Below are positions 14,833-21,372 of a stretch of 21,372 nucleotides of DNA, in pieces. The notes under the pieces are model-generated. The model ran no database searches. It was not told the origin of the DNA and saw only the letters and a list, made by a program, of their open reading frames with translations. The position numbers and the translations under genes were made by a program. Origin of the DNA: DAOTZS01 sp034434335 (GTDB taxonomy: Bacteria; Chloroflexota; Anaerolineae; CG2-30-64-16); contig DAOTZS010000012.1 of NCBI GenBank assembly GCA_034434335.1, positions 1 through 21,372 of the forward strand. Direction: 5' to 3'. Position 1 is the stretch's first letter, and the number at the start of each line of letters is the position of its first letter.

Positions 14833-16584
14833 TTACCGCCCATCCTGCTGCCAGAGCTCCCGCACCCGGTGCGCGGCCAGCTTCGGCCGGCGATCGCGCG
14901 TGAACACCCCCTTCAGGTTCAGAGCCCCCACGCGATGCACCGCCTGCGCTGTCTTGAAATCGCACAGGTTCCAGATGTGCTCCCCAACAACGTAAGGCTT
15001 GGAGCGTAGGAGCCGGATGTAGCGCTCCAGCATCTCCGCCTGATACTCTTCAGAGAACATCTCCGCCGGCAGGGCGTGGTGCCCGGCCACAGCATCGGCG
15101 CCGAACTCGGTGAGGATGAGCGGCTTGCCGTAGCGAGCATGGAGGGCATCCAGCTCCTCGCTCAGCCGTGCCAGCCCACTGTCGAGCTGCCCCGACTCGG
15201 AATACCAGCCACGATAGCGGTTCAGGCACACCACATCACAGAAGGCGAAAGACCCTTCGGGCTCGCCCAGGTAGCTGACCAGTGTCACGGGGCGGGTGGG
15301 GTCGAGGGTGCGGGCCAGGTCGTACAGGCCGCGGAAGAAGGGGACGGCAGCCGGCAGGGTCGAGTGCGGCTCGTTGGCCAGGCTCCACATGATCACGCTG
15401 GGATGGTTCTTGTCGCGGGCGATCAACTCCTGCACATATTGCCGGCAGAGCTGCAGGCGCCGCTCCAGCCCCTCCGCCGCGAAGAAGAGCCCTACGGCTG
15501 GGATCTCATCAATCACCAGAAAGCCCAGGCGGTCGGCCAGGTCCATCATGGCTTCGGAGTAGGGATAGTGGGTCGTGCGGAAGGAGTTGGCGCCCATCCA
15601 CTGCATCAGGCTGTAGTCCTTGATGACCACGGCCGGCAGCAGCCCACGGCCGGTGACCGGGAAGTCTTCATGCCGGCCGAAGCCTTTCAGGTAGATCGGC
15701 TGGCCGTTGAGCAGGAGCCGGTCCCCTTCCACGGCCACGGTGCGGATGCCAATGGGCAATGTATAGCGGTCGCTGGTCGCCCCGCCCCGGCGCAGTTCTA
15801 CTGTCAGTTCGTAGAGGGCCGGCCTGTCCGGGGCCCAGAAGAGCGCGTCGGGCACGAGCAGCTCGGCCTCGGCCCCTGCTCCCCCAAGTGGCGCTTCAGC
15901 CTGCACCTGCGCGCCGTGGCCGGCCAGCGTGAAGCGCGCCCGGTCAGCCTGGCCTGGCCAGCACGCCAGCCGGACCTGCACGCGGCCGGCCCGGCCGGCA
16001 ATCGTGGTCACCACTGTCAGGTCAGCGATGCCATCAGCCGGCACGGCGTAGAGCAAGACAGGGCGATGGATGCCGCAGAAGGGGAAGAAGTCGAACGCCG
16101 TGGGTGGATAGTTGCCCATGGGAAAAGTCAGGAGGGGATCAGGTGGCACATTCCCTGGGGGCACGCGGTCGGGGCGCAGTTCGCCCTCGACCCGCACCAC
16201 CAGCAGGTTGCCCTCTCGTCGCAGGTGGGCTCCAACGTCGAATTCGAATGGCAGGTGACCACCTTCGTGGCTGCCCAGGTGGACGCCGTTCAGCCAGGCC
16301 TCGGCGTAGTAGTTGACGGAGCCAAAACGCAGGTAGATGCGATGGGCTGCCGGGTCAAAGCCCCAGGGCAGGTCAAAGCGCGTCTGATACCAGGTGTCGC
16401 CCAGGTAGTCGCGGCTATCCTCGAATTGGTCGTTCCAACTGGCCGGCACAGCCACCGGCCGGCCGTCACCGAATCCTTCCTGCCACCCGGCCTCTGGCCC
16501 GCGCTTTTCGGGGTCAAAGCGCAGTTCCCAGAAGCCGGAGAGGTCCACCACCTGACGATAGGGGTTAGACTGGGGATAGAGCAT
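14833..16584 (-). CDS. Beta-glucuronidase, glycoside hydrolase family 2
   Basis: A 583-residue retaining GH2 enzyme predicted to release beta-linked glucuronic acid. The order is a jelly-roll sugar-binding domain (about 1-180; VPASWNDQFEDSRDYLGDTWY), an immunoglobulin-like domain (about 185-285) and a TIM barrel. Acid/base is E405 (WSLANEP) and nucleophile E493 (LTEFGAD). N556-x-K558 (ALNLKGVFTRDRRPK) matches the N-x-K motif that binds the carboxylate in E. coli GUS (N566, K568), which favours glucuronidase over galactosidase or mannosidase. Overall length is close to the 603 residues of E. coli GUS. No signal peptide is visible, so it acts in the cytoplasm. Start ATG 16584 has GGAGG six bases upstream; a start at 16599 would destroy that spacing. 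It is last in the GH29-GH3-GH2 operon, 142 bp after the GH3 stop. Confidence 0.9.
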   Translation of the reverse strand: MLYPQSNPYRQVVDLSGFWELRFDPEKRGPEAGWQEGFGDGRPVAVPASWNDQFEDSRDYLGDTWYQTRFDLPWGFDPAAHRIYLRFGSVNYYAEAWLNGVHLGSHEGGHLPFEFDVGAHLRREGNLLVVRVEGELRPDRVPPGNVPPDPLLTFPMGNYPPTAFDFFPFCGIHRPVLLYAVPADGIADLTVVTTIAGRAGRVQVRLACWPGQADRARFTLAGHGAQVQAEAPLGGAGAEAELLVPDALFWAPDRPALYELTVELRRGGATSDRYTLPIGIRTVAVEGDRLLLNGQPIYLKGFGRHEDFPVTGRGLLPAVVIKDYSLMQWMGANSFRTTHYPYSEAMMDLADRLGFLVIDEIPAVGLFFAAEGLERRLQLCRQYVQELIARDKNHPSVIMWSLANEPHSTLPAAVPFFRGLYDLARTLDPTRPVTLVSYLGEPEGSFAFCDVVCLNRYRGWYSESGQLDSGLARLSEELDALHARYGKPLILTEFGADAVAGHHALPAEMFSEEYQAEMLERYIRLLRSKPYVVGEHIWNLCDFKTAQAVHRVGALNLKGVFTRDRRPKLAAHRVRELWQQDGR

Positions 16585-16666
16585 GGCATTCCTCCGCAAG
16601 CAAGAGGGATAAGGAAAGAGCAGGGACTGTTGTGGTCGCCCTGGCCGGCTTCAACAACCCCCTTCT

Positions 16667-16704
16667 GCTGCTCTCCTCGCCCGCAAGCGAGCGAGGAGAG
16701 CAGC
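16667..16704 (-). terminator. Hairpin between GH3 and GH2 genes
   Basis: A perfect 14-bp stem (gctgctctcctcgc at 16667-16680 with gcgaggagagcagc at 16691-16704) encloses a 10-base loop, 23 bases beyond the GH3 stop. No U-run follows on either strand. It may attenuate read-through into the GH2 gene or protect the 3' end of the upstream mRNA segment. Confidence 0.45.
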
Positions 16705-16726
16705 AAGAACGCATCACCTGGCCAGA

Positions 16727-19312
16727 CTACCGGCCATCCACCACCCGAAATGTGGCCACCAGCACCTCGGCTCCGCCGGCCACCAGGTCCGTGGCGCGCG
16801 GCTGACGGCCACCCACTGCTATCTGAAACTCACCCGGCTCGACCACCCAACGCCCGCTGTCGTCTACCAGCGCAAGCTGGCGGGGGATCAGGGTGAAGGA
16901 CACCGTCTGGGCTTCGCCAGGGGCCAGATGGATGCGCCGGAAGCCGGCGAGCTGTCGGATCGGCACCGGCACCGAGGCGGCCAGGTCGCTGACGTACAAC
17001 TGCACCACCTCATCGCCCGCCCGCGAGCCTGTGTTCTGCACCTCCACCTCGACGGTCAGGCCCTGGTCGGGGGCAATGGCCTCCGCGCTCAGCCGCAGAT
17101 TGCGGTAAGCAAAGGAGGTGTAGCTCAGCCCGTGGCCGAAGGGGTAGAGGGGCTCGCCGCTGAAGTAGCGGTAGGTCCGGCCAGCCATGCGGTAATCCTC
17201 GAATGCGGGCAGGTCGGCGAGCGAGCGGTAGAAGGTAACGGGGAGCCGGCCGGCGGGGTTGTAGTCTCCAAAGAGCACATCGGCGATCGCGGTGCCCCCT
17301 TCTTCGCCCGGGTACCAGGCCTCGAGGATGGCAGGGACGTGCTCGTCCGCCCAATTGATGGCCAGGGCGCTGCCGTTCAGCAGCACCAGCACCACCGGCT
17401 TGCCCAGCGCGACGATCTTGTGCAGCAGCTCCTCCTGCGGACGGGGTAGGCCGATGTCGGTACGATCGCCGCCAGCAAAGCCCGGCACCTGCACCGGCAT
17501 CTCCTCACCTTCCAGGGCTGGCGAGAGGCCCATCACCATGATCACAACTTCGGCTTTGCGGGCCACCTCCAGCGCTTCGGCCAGGTAGTCGGCGCCGGGA
17601 GGGGACCAGAGGAGTTGGACCTGGGGATCGAGCCCGCGGCTGAGATAGTCCAGTTGCAGGGGATAGAGGCGACCCGCTTCGAGCTCCACCGCCTGGGTAA
17701 GGGTGATAGGATGATGAACCCCCTCGTATTTCACCACTTCCCGGCCGTCCAGGTAGAGGGTGTAATTGCTGAAGCCCCTGACACCCAGGCGGTAGGTGCC
17801 GCTGACCGGTGGCACCAGGAAGCCGGTCCAGCGCACGGCAAACGGCTCAGCCAGCCGACCGCTGAGGGGTGAGACGTCATGCCAGAGGAAGTCCACCGCG
17901 GCGTCCGTCTGAACCCGTGCCGGTTCGCCGTCGAAGCCAGCAGCCGCGTAATAAGCCCCGGTCAGCCCAGTCTGCATGCCGGTACCCTGGGCCGGCCGCA
18001 GGCAGGTCGAAGGGATCACGCGCAGGGGTGGCACCCCCTCGGCGATCTCGCACCCCTGGGCATAGTAGACGTGGGCGTCGGCTGCCAGCTTGCGCCGGAT
18101 GCCCTCCAGGGGCGTGACCGCGCGGACTGGCGTGCCGTTGTAGTTGCCCAATAGCACCTGCCAGTCGTCGGCATTCGGCCCGATGACGGCCACCGAGCGC
18201 AACTCTTTGGAGAGGGGCAGAAGGTTGTCGGCGTTTTTGAGCAGCACGATGGACGCGCGCGCCGCCTGCAGGGACAGGGCACGGTGCGCGGGCGAGGCAT
18301 TCACGGTGATGGGGATCTGGGCGTAGGGCACCCTGTCGGGCGGGTCAAACATCCCCAGGCGGAAGCGGGCTGTGAACAGGCGGCGCACCGAGCGGTCAAT
18401 GGTGGCCTCGTCAATCAGCCCCTGTGCCACCGACTCACGCAAGGAGGGGTATGTGCTGCCGCAGTTCAGGTCGCAGCCGGCTTTTACGGCCAGGGCAGCA
18501 GCCTCGGCCGGCGTTGCCACCACCTTGTGGTGCGCGTAGATGTCGTAGATGGCCCAACAGTCCGAGACGACATACCCCTCGAAGCCCCACTCCTGGCGCA
18601 GGATCTTCTCCAACAAGGTGGGGCTGGCGCAACACGGCTCGCCGTTGGTGCGGTTGTAGGCGCCCATAACCGACCACGCCCCGGCCTCGCGCACACAAGC
18701 CTCGAACGCGGGCAGGTAGGTCATGCGCAGGTCGCGCTCGTCTACCCTGGCATCAAAGGTGTGGCGCGCGGGCTCGGGTCCACTGTGCACAGCGTAGTGC
18801 TTGGGAGTGGCAACCAGCTTCAGGTAGCGCGGGTCGTCGCCCTGCAACCCCTTTACAAAAGCCACCCCCATGCGGGCAGTAAGATAGGGGCATTCGCCGT
18901 AGGTCTCCTGCCCCCGGCCCCAGCGCGGGTCGCGGAAGATGTTGATGTTGGGCGACCAGAAGGTCAGCCCCGTATAGATGCCGCGCAGGCCGTGGCGCAG
19001 CGCCTCGTGGTGCTTGGCCCGCGCCTCATCGGAGATGACGGTGGCCACCTGGAACATGAGCCCGGTGTCCCAGGTAGCGGCCAGGCCGATGGCCTGGGGA
19101 AAAACGGTGGCGATGCCGGCCCTGGCCACGCCATGGAGGCACTCATTCCACCAGTTGTAGGGCGGTATGCCCAGGCGCTCAATGGCCGGCGCATCGTAGA
19201 CCATCTGCAGGATCTTCTCCTCCAGGGTCAGGCGGGAGACCAGGTCGTCTACGCGCTCGGCCAGAGGGAGATCTGGGTTTTGGTAGGGGAAATGGTAGTT
19301 TTCGGTGCCCAC
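16727..19312 (-). CDS. Glycoside hydrolase family 3 with PA14 domain (beta-xylosidase/beta-glucosidase type)
   Basis: An 861-residue retaining exo-glycosidase removing terminal beta-xylose or beta-glucose. The N-terminal TIM barrel (about 15-325) has NWWNECLHGVAR, SPNINIFRDPRWGRGQETYGE, TPKHYAVHSGPE and the nucleophile D251 in VVSDCWAI; SDC and the WWNE block are typical of xylosidase-like GH3. The alpha/beta sandwich begins near 350 (ASIVLLKNADNLLPL) and is interrupted by a PA14 domain (about 449-575; GLTGAYYAAAGF through LLWSPPGADY), thought to bind carbohydrate near the active site. The acid/base Glu is probably in LEGEEM (about 600-604). The C-terminal fibronectin-III-like domain follows YPFGHGLSYTSFAY. 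The start is GTG 19312 behind GGAGAA, with no signal peptide. It lies 16 bp downstream of the GH29 gene. The exact sugar specificity is open. Confidence 0.92.
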   Translation of the reverse strand: MGTENYHFPYQNPDLPLAERVDDLVSRLTLEEKILQMVYDAPAIERLGIPPYNWWNECLHGVARAGIATVFPQAIGLAATWDTGLMFQVATVISDEARAKHHEALRHGLRGIYTGLTFWSPNINIFRDPRWGRGQETYGECPYLTARMGVAFVKGLQGDDPRYLKLVATPKHYAVHSGPEPARHTFDARVDERDLRMTYLPAFEACVREAGAWSVMGAYNRTNGEPCCASPTLLEKILRQEWGFEGYVVSDCWAIYDIYAHHKVVATPAEAAALAVKAGCDLNCGSTYPSLRESVAQGLIDEATIDRSVRRLFTARFRLGMFDPPDRVPYAQIPITVNASPAHRALSLQAARASIVLLKNADNLLPLSKELRSVAVIGPNADDWQVLLGNYNGTPVRAVTPLEGIRRKLAADAHVYYAQGCEIAEGVPPLRVIPSTCLRPAQGTGMQTGLTGAYYAAAGFDGEPARVQTDAAVDFLWHDVSPLSGRLAEPFAVRWTGFLVPPVSGTYRLGVRGFSNYTLYLDGREVVKYEGVHHPITLTQAVELEAGRLYPLQLDYLSRGLDPQVQLLWSPPGADYLAEALEVARKAEVVIMVMGLSPALEGEEMPVQVPGFAGGDRTDIGLPRPQEELLHKIVALGKPVVLVLLNGSALAINWADEHVPAILEAWYPGEEGGTAIADVLFGDYNPAGRLPVTFYRSLADLPAFEDYRMAGRTYRYFSGEPLYPFGHGLSYTSFAYRNLRLSAEAIAPDQGLTVEVEVQNTGSRAGDEVVQLYVSDLAASVPVPIRQLAGFRRIHLAPGEAQTVSFTLIPRQLALVDDSGRWVVEPGEFQIAVGGRQPRATDLVAGGAEVLVATFRVVDGR

Positions 19313-19328
19313 GGTTATTCTCCAGTTT

Positions 19329-20630
19329 TTACTCCTTCAAGAAGAGCTCGATCACCGGCACCGTCACGGCCGGCTTTTGCACCGGCAGTTCGAGGGTCAG
19401 GGTATCGGGCCGGCTCCCGGCAGGGGTGATCGTCTCGGCCTGTTGATGCGGATCAATGACGAGCATCTTGATCTCCGACGCGTCGTTGAGCAACTGCGCA
19501 TACTCTACCCGGCCGGCCAACCCGTCCAGGTGGACATGCCTGAAGGGCCAGGCGAAGAGGTGCAGGTAGAGCCGTTTGGTTACGGGGTTGTAGGTGTAGC
19601 GGCAATCGGGTGGCGGGGTAAGGTCAAAGGCTGTACATCCGTAGATGGAGCGGCTATGCAGGCGCATCCACTCGCCAATGCCGCGCAGGCGCTCCACCGA
19701 GCGGGGGTCGAATTCGCCCCGGGCGTTGGGCCCCACATTGAGCAGCATGTTGCCACCCTTCGACACACTGTCCACCAACATCTGGACCAGCATTTCCACC
19801 GGCTTCCAATCCAGGTTATCGCGGTCATAGCCCCAACTGCCGTTCATGGTCTGGCACGCCTCCCACACCACCGGCTTGCCATCCACGGTCATCCACCCCC
19901 GCGGCTGATACTGCTCGGGGGTCTTGATGTCGCCCCCGATCTCCAGCCGGTCATTGACGATGATGCCCGGCTGTAGCTCGCGCACCATGGCCAGCAACTT
20001 CTCCGACTGCCAGTCCTCTTTGCCCTTGCCGCGGCCCCAGGGAAAGGTGCGCTGGGAGTAGGAGAAGTCGAACCACATGATGTGGATCTTGCCGAACTGG
20101 GTCAGGAGCTCGCGGGTCTGGCCGTGCAGGTACTCAGCATACTTGCGGATATCGCGGTCCTTGTGCGCTTCACGGTAGGCCAGGTCGTCGCGCATGGGGT
20201 GGAGCGGGTCAACCGGAAACTCCGGATGATGCCAGTCCAGAAGGGAGTGATAGAACCCCACCTTGAATCCCTCGTTGCGGAAGGCATCCACCATGGGCCG
20301 CAGGACGTCCTTGCCCCAGGGGGTGTTGGTAACCTTGTAGTCGGTAAAGGCCGAATCCCACAGGCAGAAGCCGTCGTGGTGCTTGGTGGTGACGACGAAG
20401 TACTTCATGCCGGCATTCTTTGCCTCACGGGCCCAGACGGTGGGGTCGTAGAGGTCGGGGTAGAAATGGTCGAAGTACTTCTGATAATCCTCGTCGCGTA
20501 TGCGCTCGCGGTATTTCACCCATTCGTGCCGCGCAGCTACCGAATAGATGCCCCAGTGGATGAAGAGGCCAAAGCGGTCGTGGACAAACCAACTTGTATC
20601 ACCAACAGTGGGTTCGGGAATGGTAGACAT
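19329..20630 (-). CDS. Alpha-L-fucosidase, glycoside hydrolase family 29
   Basis: A 433-residue retaining GH29 enzyme releasing alpha-L-fucose from oligosaccharides or glycoconjugates. Family motifs are WFVHDRFGLFIHWGIYS (14-30), KYFVVTTKHHDGFCLWDS (76-93), GFYHSLLDWHHPEF and IMWFDFS, in which D188 is the expected nucleophile, then SKGGNMLLNVGPNARGEF. A short beta-sandwich C-terminal domain follows. No signal peptide is visible. ATG 20630 has AAGGAG ten bases upstream. It is the first gene of the glycosidase operon. Its upstream region ends after 40 bases at an 8-bp duplication and a 162-bp inserted element (20678-20839), so its promoter is either very close, inside the element, or was displaced by it. 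The acid/base residue varies within GH29 and I do not assign it. Confidence 0.93.
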   Translation of the reverse strand: MSTIPEPTVGDTSWFVHDRFGLFIHWGIYSVAARHEWVKYRERIRDEDYQKYFDHFYPDLYDPTVWAREAKNAGMKYFVVTTKHHDGFCLWDSAFTDYKVTNTPWGKDVLRPMVDAFRNEGFKVGFYHSLLDWHHPEFPVDPLHPMRDDLAYREAHKDRDIRKYAEYLHGQTRELLTQFGKIHIMWFDFSYSQRTFPWGRGKGKEDWQSEKLLAMVRELQPGIIVNDRLEIGGDIKTPEQYQPRGWMTVDGKPVVWEACQTMNGSWGYDRDNLDWKPVEMLVQMLVDSVSKGGNMLLNVGPNARGEFDPRSVERLRGIGEWMRLHSRSIYGCTAFDLTPPPDCRYTYNPVTKRLYLHLFAWPFRHVHLDGLAGRVEYAQLLNDASEIKMLVIDPHQQAETITPAGSRPDTLTLELPVQKPAVTVPVIELFLKE

Positions 20631-20669
20631 AGGATTGTGCCTCCTTGTGGGTTGAGGATGATGGCAAAC

Positions 20670-20677
20670 ACAGGAGC
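20670..20677. repeat. 8-bp direct repeat, left copy (probable target-site duplication)
   Basis: The octamer acaggagc directly abuts the left end of the element at 20678 and recurs exactly at its right end (20840-20847). Confidence 0.8.
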
Positions 20678-20839
20678 GTAACTATTCAGCGGTGACTGGA
20701 AGTCACCCTTTTGGGCCTGCGGCCAGTGGTCGGCCTTCGCCGACCCCTCTCATGATGCATACATGAAGGGTGTCGGCGGAGGCCGACACCCGGCACGAAG
20801 TGCCCAGGAGGGGCGATTTCAATCGGCCTGAATAGTTAC
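20678..20839. mobile_element. MITE-like non-autonomous element, 162 bp, with 12-bp inverted ends (IS66-like)
   Basis: The left end gtaactattcag (20678-20689) and the right end ctgaatagttac (20828-20839) are perfect inverted repeats. Both are flanked by the same octamer acaggagc, as expected for a target-site duplication. IS66-family elements have ends starting GTAA and make 8-bp duplications, so mobilisation by an IS66-type transposase is inferred; none is encoded here. The interior has no ORF but is a chain of hairpins: ggtgact/agtcacc (20691-20707), ggcc/ggcc (20714-20724), ggtcggc/gccgacc (20728-20745), tcatg/catga (20750-20766), gggtgtcggc/gccgacaccc (20768-20791), ggcac/gtgcc (20792-20804) and cgatt/aatcg (20814-20825). 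It sits between the GH29 start and a small + strand ORF, and may now supply or block promoter function. Confidence 0.8.
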
Positions 20840-20847
20840 ACAGGAGC
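20840..20847. repeat. 8-bp direct repeat, right copy (probable target-site duplication)
   Basis: Exact copy of acaggagc found at 20670-20677. Its AGGAG also forms the Shine-Dalgarno-like site in front of the small ORF starting at 20853, six bases away. Confidence 0.8.
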
Positions 20848-20852
20848 TACAT

Positions 20853-21185
20853 GTGGCCCGGCAGAACGAGCAGCCCGGCCAATCGCTTAGCCTTATTCTA
20901 GCGTCCTTTGATCAGCCGGCCAAATCGGGCGCTGGTCCCCCGGCACTGCTCGACGCGCTGGCCGCGGCCTTTAACGCGGCCTATGCCGCCTTGCTGGCCG
21001 CGGCCCTGCTCCACCACCAGCGCCACGGCGAAGCCGCCGCAGCCTGGGCCGATGTCGTGCACTGCTTTGCCGCCGGCGGTTTGGCCTTCCTCAAGAGCAC
21101 TTCAGGCCCTTTGCCGCTCTCTGACACTCCCCGCTGCCCCTTGAGCACAGATACTGCCCACCGGACACGAATGACTGCCCCCTGA
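20853..21185 (+). CDS. Hypothetical small protein, unrecognised
   Basis: A 110-residue ORF starting with GTG, six bases after AGGAG. An ATG two bases earlier (20851) is out of frame and stops after 16 codons. The middle (about 30-80) is Ala/Leu-rich and would form amphipathic or hydrophobic helices (LDALAAAFNAAYAALLAAALL, then AAAAWADVVHCFAAGGLAFLK). The last 30 residues are Pro/Ser/Thr-rich, look unlike a folded protein, and overlap the repeat-rich region before the next gene. I recognise no domain. It may be a real small gene, the remnant of a longer one, or chance in GC-rich DNA. Its start region abuts the mobile element. Confidence 0.35.
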   Translation: MARQNEQPGQSLSLILASFDQPAKSGAGPPALLDALAAAFNAAYAALLAAALLHHQRHGEAAAAWADVVHCFAAGGLAFLKSTSGPLPLSDTPRCPLSTDTAHRTRMTAP

Positions 21186-21231
21186 CGGCTTACCCTGGCA
21201 GTCTTGTGGCAGTCCCTCGTGTTATATATAT
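21153..21231 (+). promoter_or_regulatory. Candidate regulatory region with repeated actgcc/ggcagt motifs and an AT-rich -10
   Basis: Two copies of actgccc (21153-21159, 21174-21180) face two copies of ggcagt (21197-21202, 21208-21213); gactgcc (21173-21179) and ggcagtc (21197-21203) form a 7-bp inverted repeat. Directly after comes ttatatatatg (21222-21232), the most AT-rich spot nearby and a plausible -10 box, with TTGTGG at 21204-21209 as a possible -35. It would serve the gene beginning at 21292. Confidence 0.3.
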
Positions 21232-21291
21232 GCCTAGAGAAGGGCTCGATCACCTGGAAGAGCGCCGTCACCTCGCATCCCAGGAGGCACC

Positions 21292-21372
21292 TTGCGCGTT
21301 ATCCGCACCTTTATCCTGCGCCTGCTGGTCAATTCGGCCGAGCCCCAGGCCCTGCGCGGCGACCTGCGCCCC
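21292..21372 (+). CDS. Start of an unrecognised gene, cut by the window edge
   Basis: From TTG 21292 the frame is open to the last base (27 codons). AGGAGG at 21282-21287 lies four bases upstream, slightly close but strong. The fragment begins (M)RVIRTFILRLLVNSAEPQA and ends ALRGDLRP: a basic, hydrophobic N-terminal helix followed by a polar stretch. It is too short to assign a family or to tell a membrane anchor from a soluble helix. TTG starts with strong ribosome-binding sites are also used by araD and nadB in this window. Confidence 0.5.
   Translation, partial: MRVIRTFILRLLVNSAEPQALRGDLRP

Noticed and set aside
15076..16896. 606-codon open frame on the + strand opposite the GH2 gene
   Set aside because: It lies antisense to a clear GH2 protein with intact catalytic motifs; long antisense frames are common in GC-rich genes and its translation shows no recognisable domain.
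18284..19429. 381-codon + strand frame opposite the GH3 gene
   Set aside because: Antisense to a complete GH3 protein; no supporting motif or ribosome-binding context.
20678..20839. Considered as a CRISPR array or as a bidirectional terminator
   Set aside because: Hairpin units differ from one another in sequence and spacing, so there are no direct repeats with spacers; the perfect inverted ends and flanking octamer duplication fit a transposed element better.

Overview
The window is GC-rich (by eye above 60 %) bacterial chromosome. Tightly packed genes, frequent GTG/TTG starts behind strong Shine-Dalgarno sites, a Bacillus-type NadA, an RbsA-type sugar ATPase and a set of leaderless glycoside hydrolases suggest a member of Chloroflexota (Anaerolineae/Caldilineae-like). 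That assignment is inference from gene content and style; no rRNA or other phylogenetic marker is present.

Positions 1-14823 are all + strand. The window opens inside ppdK (pyruvate phosphate dikinase, C-terminal part), which ends at a strong hairpin. Then come a metal-dependent amidohydrolase and, behind a good sigma70-type promoter, an MFS transporter. From 4841 a compact run of genes begins: FucI/AraA-superfamily sugar isomerase, AraB-like ribulokinase, AraD-like ribulose-5-phosphate 4-epimerase, a class II (zinc) ketose-bisphosphate aldolase and an RbsA-type sugar ABC ATPase. Gaps are 14-41 bp. The ATPase is followed after 8 bp by nadC, then nadA (after a 168-bp gap holding a perfect 17-bp hairpin) and nadB, the three genes that make nicotinate mononucleotide from aspartate. 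Ketopentose breakdown and de novo NAD synthesis are therefore physically coupled, and the ATPase has no permease or binding protein beside it.

Positions 14833-20630 are a convergent, minus-strand operon of three glycoside hydrolases, in transcription order: GH29 alpha-L-fucosidase, GH3 beta-xylosidase/beta-glucosidase with a PA14 insert, and GH2 beta-glucuronidase carrying the N-x-K carboxylate-recognition motif. None has a visible signal peptide, so they probably trim imported oligosaccharides in the cytoplasm. Released sugars could feed the isomerase-kinase-epimerase route on the other strand.

The right end (20640-21372) is different. Immediately upstream of the glycosidase operon is a 162-bp non-coding element with perfect 12-bp terminal inverted repeats starting GTAA, flanked by a perfect 8-bp direct repeat and built internally as a chain of short hairpins. 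This is the clearest unusual object in the window: a MITE-like insertion whose ends and target duplication fit IS66-family transposition. It lies exactly where the glycosidase promoter would be expected. Beyond it are a small unrecognised ORF, a possible regulatory region with repeated actgcc/ggcagt motifs, and the start of an unrecognised gene cut by the window edge. I found no tRNA, rRNA, CRISPR array, phage or defence genes, and no clearly undescribed multi-gene system.
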